Positions 62,610 to 64,000 of a DNA stretch of 64,000 nt are shown here, piece by piece; position 1 is the stretch's first letter, and every line of letters starts with the position of its first letter. The position numbers and the translations under genes are program-made. The notes under the pieces were generated by a model. The model was not told the origin of the DNA, did no database searches, and saw only the letters and a list, made by a program, of their open reading frames with translations. The DNA is taken from positions 434,001 through 498,000 of the forward strand of contig JAUYAO010000058.1 in NCBI GenBank assembly GCA_030692565.1, read 5' to 3'. The DNA is from Nitrospira sp. (GTDB lineage Bacteria; Nitrospirota; Nitrospiria; Nitrospirales; Nitrospiraceae).

Positions 62610-63233
62610 ATGATGAACGTCACGATCAATCGGCTCGCGCCACTGATGCTTGGAGCGATTTTGCTCGCCGGCTGCGCCAAGCCACCCGCCGAGCAAATCG
62701 ATGCAGCGGAAAAGGCCCTGAAGGAAGCGCAGATGAGCGGAGCGGCGACCTATACGGCGCAAGAATATGCCAAGCTCGAAGCGTCCTTGACCGCCATGAA
62801 AAAAGAAGTAACGGATCAGGATGGAAAGTTTGCCCTCTTTCGTGACTACGGGAAAGCCGAGCAACTTGCGGCTTCTGCCAAGGTCGATGGTGAACGGGTG
62901 AAGGCCGACGCAGTGAAAAAGAAGGAAGAGGCGAAGGCCGGCGCTCTTCAAGCGCAACAAGTCGCTCAGGAAGCGGTAAAGTCAGCCGTCGAGCTGGTGG
63001 CCGGCGCTCCGGTGGGCAAAGACCGTGCGGCACTTGAAGCCATCAAGAATGATGTGGAGGCCTTAAAGGCGTCGTTGAATCAGATCCAATTGGCGATCGA
63101 TAAAGAAGACTATCCGGCTGCCCAGACTCAAGCGAAGGCCATCCATGACAAGGGGCAAGCAGTCTCTGCGGAATTGCAGAATGCGTTGGCGAAAGTGGGG
63201 AAGGGAAAACCTTCTGCGCATAAGAAAAAGTAA
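62610..63233 (+). CDS. Helical lipoprotein, possibly envelope-associated
   Basis: 207 residues. The lipobox is LLAGC (Cys near residue 19-20). The rest is almost all alpha-helical and Lys/Ala/Glu-rich (QIDAAEKALKEAQMSG; KKKEEAKAGALQAQQVAQ), ending in a basic tail KPSAHKKK. The style resembles DUF4398 or coiled-coil lipoproteins, but I make no firm family call. AGGAG precedes two tandem ATG codons; 62610 is taken. Fourteen bases separate it from the transpeptidase gene. Confidence 0.8.
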   Translation: MMNVTINRLAPLMLGAILLAGCAKPPAEQIDAAEKALKEAQMSGAATYTAQEYAKLEASLTAMKKEVTDQDGKFALFRDYGKAEQLAASAKVDGERVKADAVKKKEEAKAGALQAQQVAQEAVKSAVELVAGAPVGKDRAALEAIKNDVEALKASLNQIQLAIDKEDYPAAQTQAKAIHDKGQAVSAELQNALAKVGKGKPSAHKKK

Positions 63234-63247
63234 GGTAGTATTGATTC

Positions 63248-64000
63248 ATGGCTGCTTCTTTAGTGAGAAATGGTCTGATCGCTCTCGCCCAGGGATTCTT
63301 CCTGGCGGGGGCGCTCTCTGCCTGTGCCCAAGCTATTCCGCCTGAACTGGTCAGTGCGATTGATCGGATCGATCAGCAATTGGTCGCGCTCAAAGCACCC
63401 GAAATCGCTCCTGAAGAATATGCCCGTTTCGTGCGGCAATGGGTGCCGCTCCGTGCCCGTGTACAGTCGGATGATGATCTGGTGCGATGGCCGTGGGAAA
63501 CCAATGATCTTGAAACGGAGCTTCGTCGGCTCCACGAAGAGGGCGGGAGTACCCTCGCGAAGTTGCATGGTGAACGACAGGCACAACAGCATCGTGCTCA
63601 ACAGAACGTGCTGCGTGTGGAAGAACGGTTGCGCGCGCTCTCCTCGCAAATTGATGCCATTGATGGCCGCATTGTCTTAGGAGGCAAGCCCGTCCAAACC
63701 GATTTATTGGTGAAGCAGGCCAGATCATTTTTGGATCAGCATGACTATCAGCGCTCAATTGAAGCTGCTGATTTGGCCGGCAAGGCCTTGCACGTGCAGT
63801 CCGCACTTCTTGCCCGCGAACTTGGGCGGTATGCGGATGAGCAGCACATCCGCAGGTGGCAGGCCATGGCGCAGCAGACGATCGAGTGGTCCCGCACTCA
63901 CCGATCAACGGCCATTGTCGTCAGCAAGGCAGAGAGAACCCTGACGCTCTATAAAAACGGGAGCAGGGTGCTATCATATCCTGTCCGTTTAGGGTTCAAT
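63248..64000 (+). CDS. L,D-transpeptidase (YkuD) lipoprotein, 5' part only
   Basis: The frame runs open to the window end (251 codons). A signal peptide ends in a lipobox-like LSAC near residue 26, then about 200 residues of helical, Gln/Arg-rich sequence follow, and the last 28 residues (VVSKAERTLTLYKNGSRVL) are the N-terminal strand pair of a YkuD domain. The catalytic His/Cys motif lies beyond the window. Such enzymes form 3-3 cross-links in peptidoglycan or attach lipoproteins to it. The position 14 bases after the helical lipoprotein suggests a common operon. Confidence 0.8.
   Translation, partial: MAASLVRNGLIALAQGFFLAGALSACAQAIPPELVSAIDRIDQQLVALKAPEIAPEEYARFVRQWVPLRARVQSDDDLVRWPWETNDLETELRRLHEEGGSTLAKLHGERQAQQHRAQQNVLRVEERLRALSSQIDAIDGRIVLGGKPVQTDLLVKQARSFLDQHDYQRSIEAADLAGKALHVQSALLARELGRYADEQHIRRWQAMAQQTIEWSRTHRSTAIVVSKAERTLTLYKNGSRVLSYPVRLGFN

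Noticed and set aside
1-64000. CRISPR arrays, rRNA genes, prophage or complete insertion sequences
   Set aside because: No regular repeat-spacer pattern, rRNA signature, phage structural genes or transposase was found on either strand.

Overview
The window is about 64 kb of a bacterial chromosome, most probably from a Nitrospira-type member of the Nitrospirota. That assignment is an inference from overall character: a GC-rich genome, very large multi-PAS sensor kinases, extended TatA, PilZ and bactofilin pairs, and many small lineage-type hypothetical proteins. No rRNA or other decisive marker gene is present. The genetic code is standard.

Layout. 1-13.5 kb: the C-terminal part of PriA, then two sensor systems on the minus strand, a hybrid histidine kinase with its receiver protein and a 2384-residue kinase with 14 PAS and 2 GAF domains that overlaps its NarL-type regulator. 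13.5-27.9 kb: tRNA-Leu(GAG), divergent promoters, a HAD phosphatase, queE, pepA, nagZ, a UMF1-type MFS carrier, PsiE-like and small proteins, an amino-acid permease, a glutamine-amidotransferase-like hydrolase, an M24 peptidase, a long TatA and a HEAT-repeat lipoprotein. 27.8-32.6 kb: two PilZ proteins and the proteostasis block tRNA-Leu(UAG)-tig-clpP-clpX. 32.9-40.3 kb: accessory island with a HEAT protein, a universal stress protein, a DUF433/DUF5615 toxin-antitoxin pair, an EamA carrier with a His-rich tail and a restriction-modification gene broken by two in-frame stops, with short same-orientation repeats between the units. 40.3-45.1 kb: a Tat-exported binding protein, an OmpA-like coiled-coil protein, MscL, a DUF481 outer-membrane protein and one uncertain hypothetical gene.

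45.1-51 kb holds the most interesting part: an orphan LuxR-type regulator whose stop codon is supplied by a 98-bp IS5-like MITE, then a minus-strand operon of coiled-coil protein, inner-membrane protein (longin/roadblock-like cytoplasmic region plus OmpA-like periplasmic region), Ras-like small GTPase and sigma-54 activator. I read this as an undescribed envelope-linked GTPase switch.

51-61.9 kb is the conserved chromosome-maintenance block mnmA, two bactofilins, parB-parA with two perfect parS palindromes, rsmG, mnmG, mnmE, yidC, yidD, rnpA and rpmH (45 codons). dnaA is not next to rpmH here. The rsmG region is clearly AT-rich relative to its neighbours. 62-64 kb: divergently oriented envelope genes (a Lys-rich secreted protein, a lipoprotein, and an L,D-transpeptidase cut by the window end) behind a consensus sigma-54 promoter.

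Functional themes are envelope building and sensing (NagZ, L,D-transpeptidase, OmpA proteins, YidC, MscL, Tat), signal transduction, and chromosome segregation and translation housekeeping. Start codons were chosen from domain boundaries, Shine-Dalgarno sequences and operon overlaps; doubtful ones are marked.
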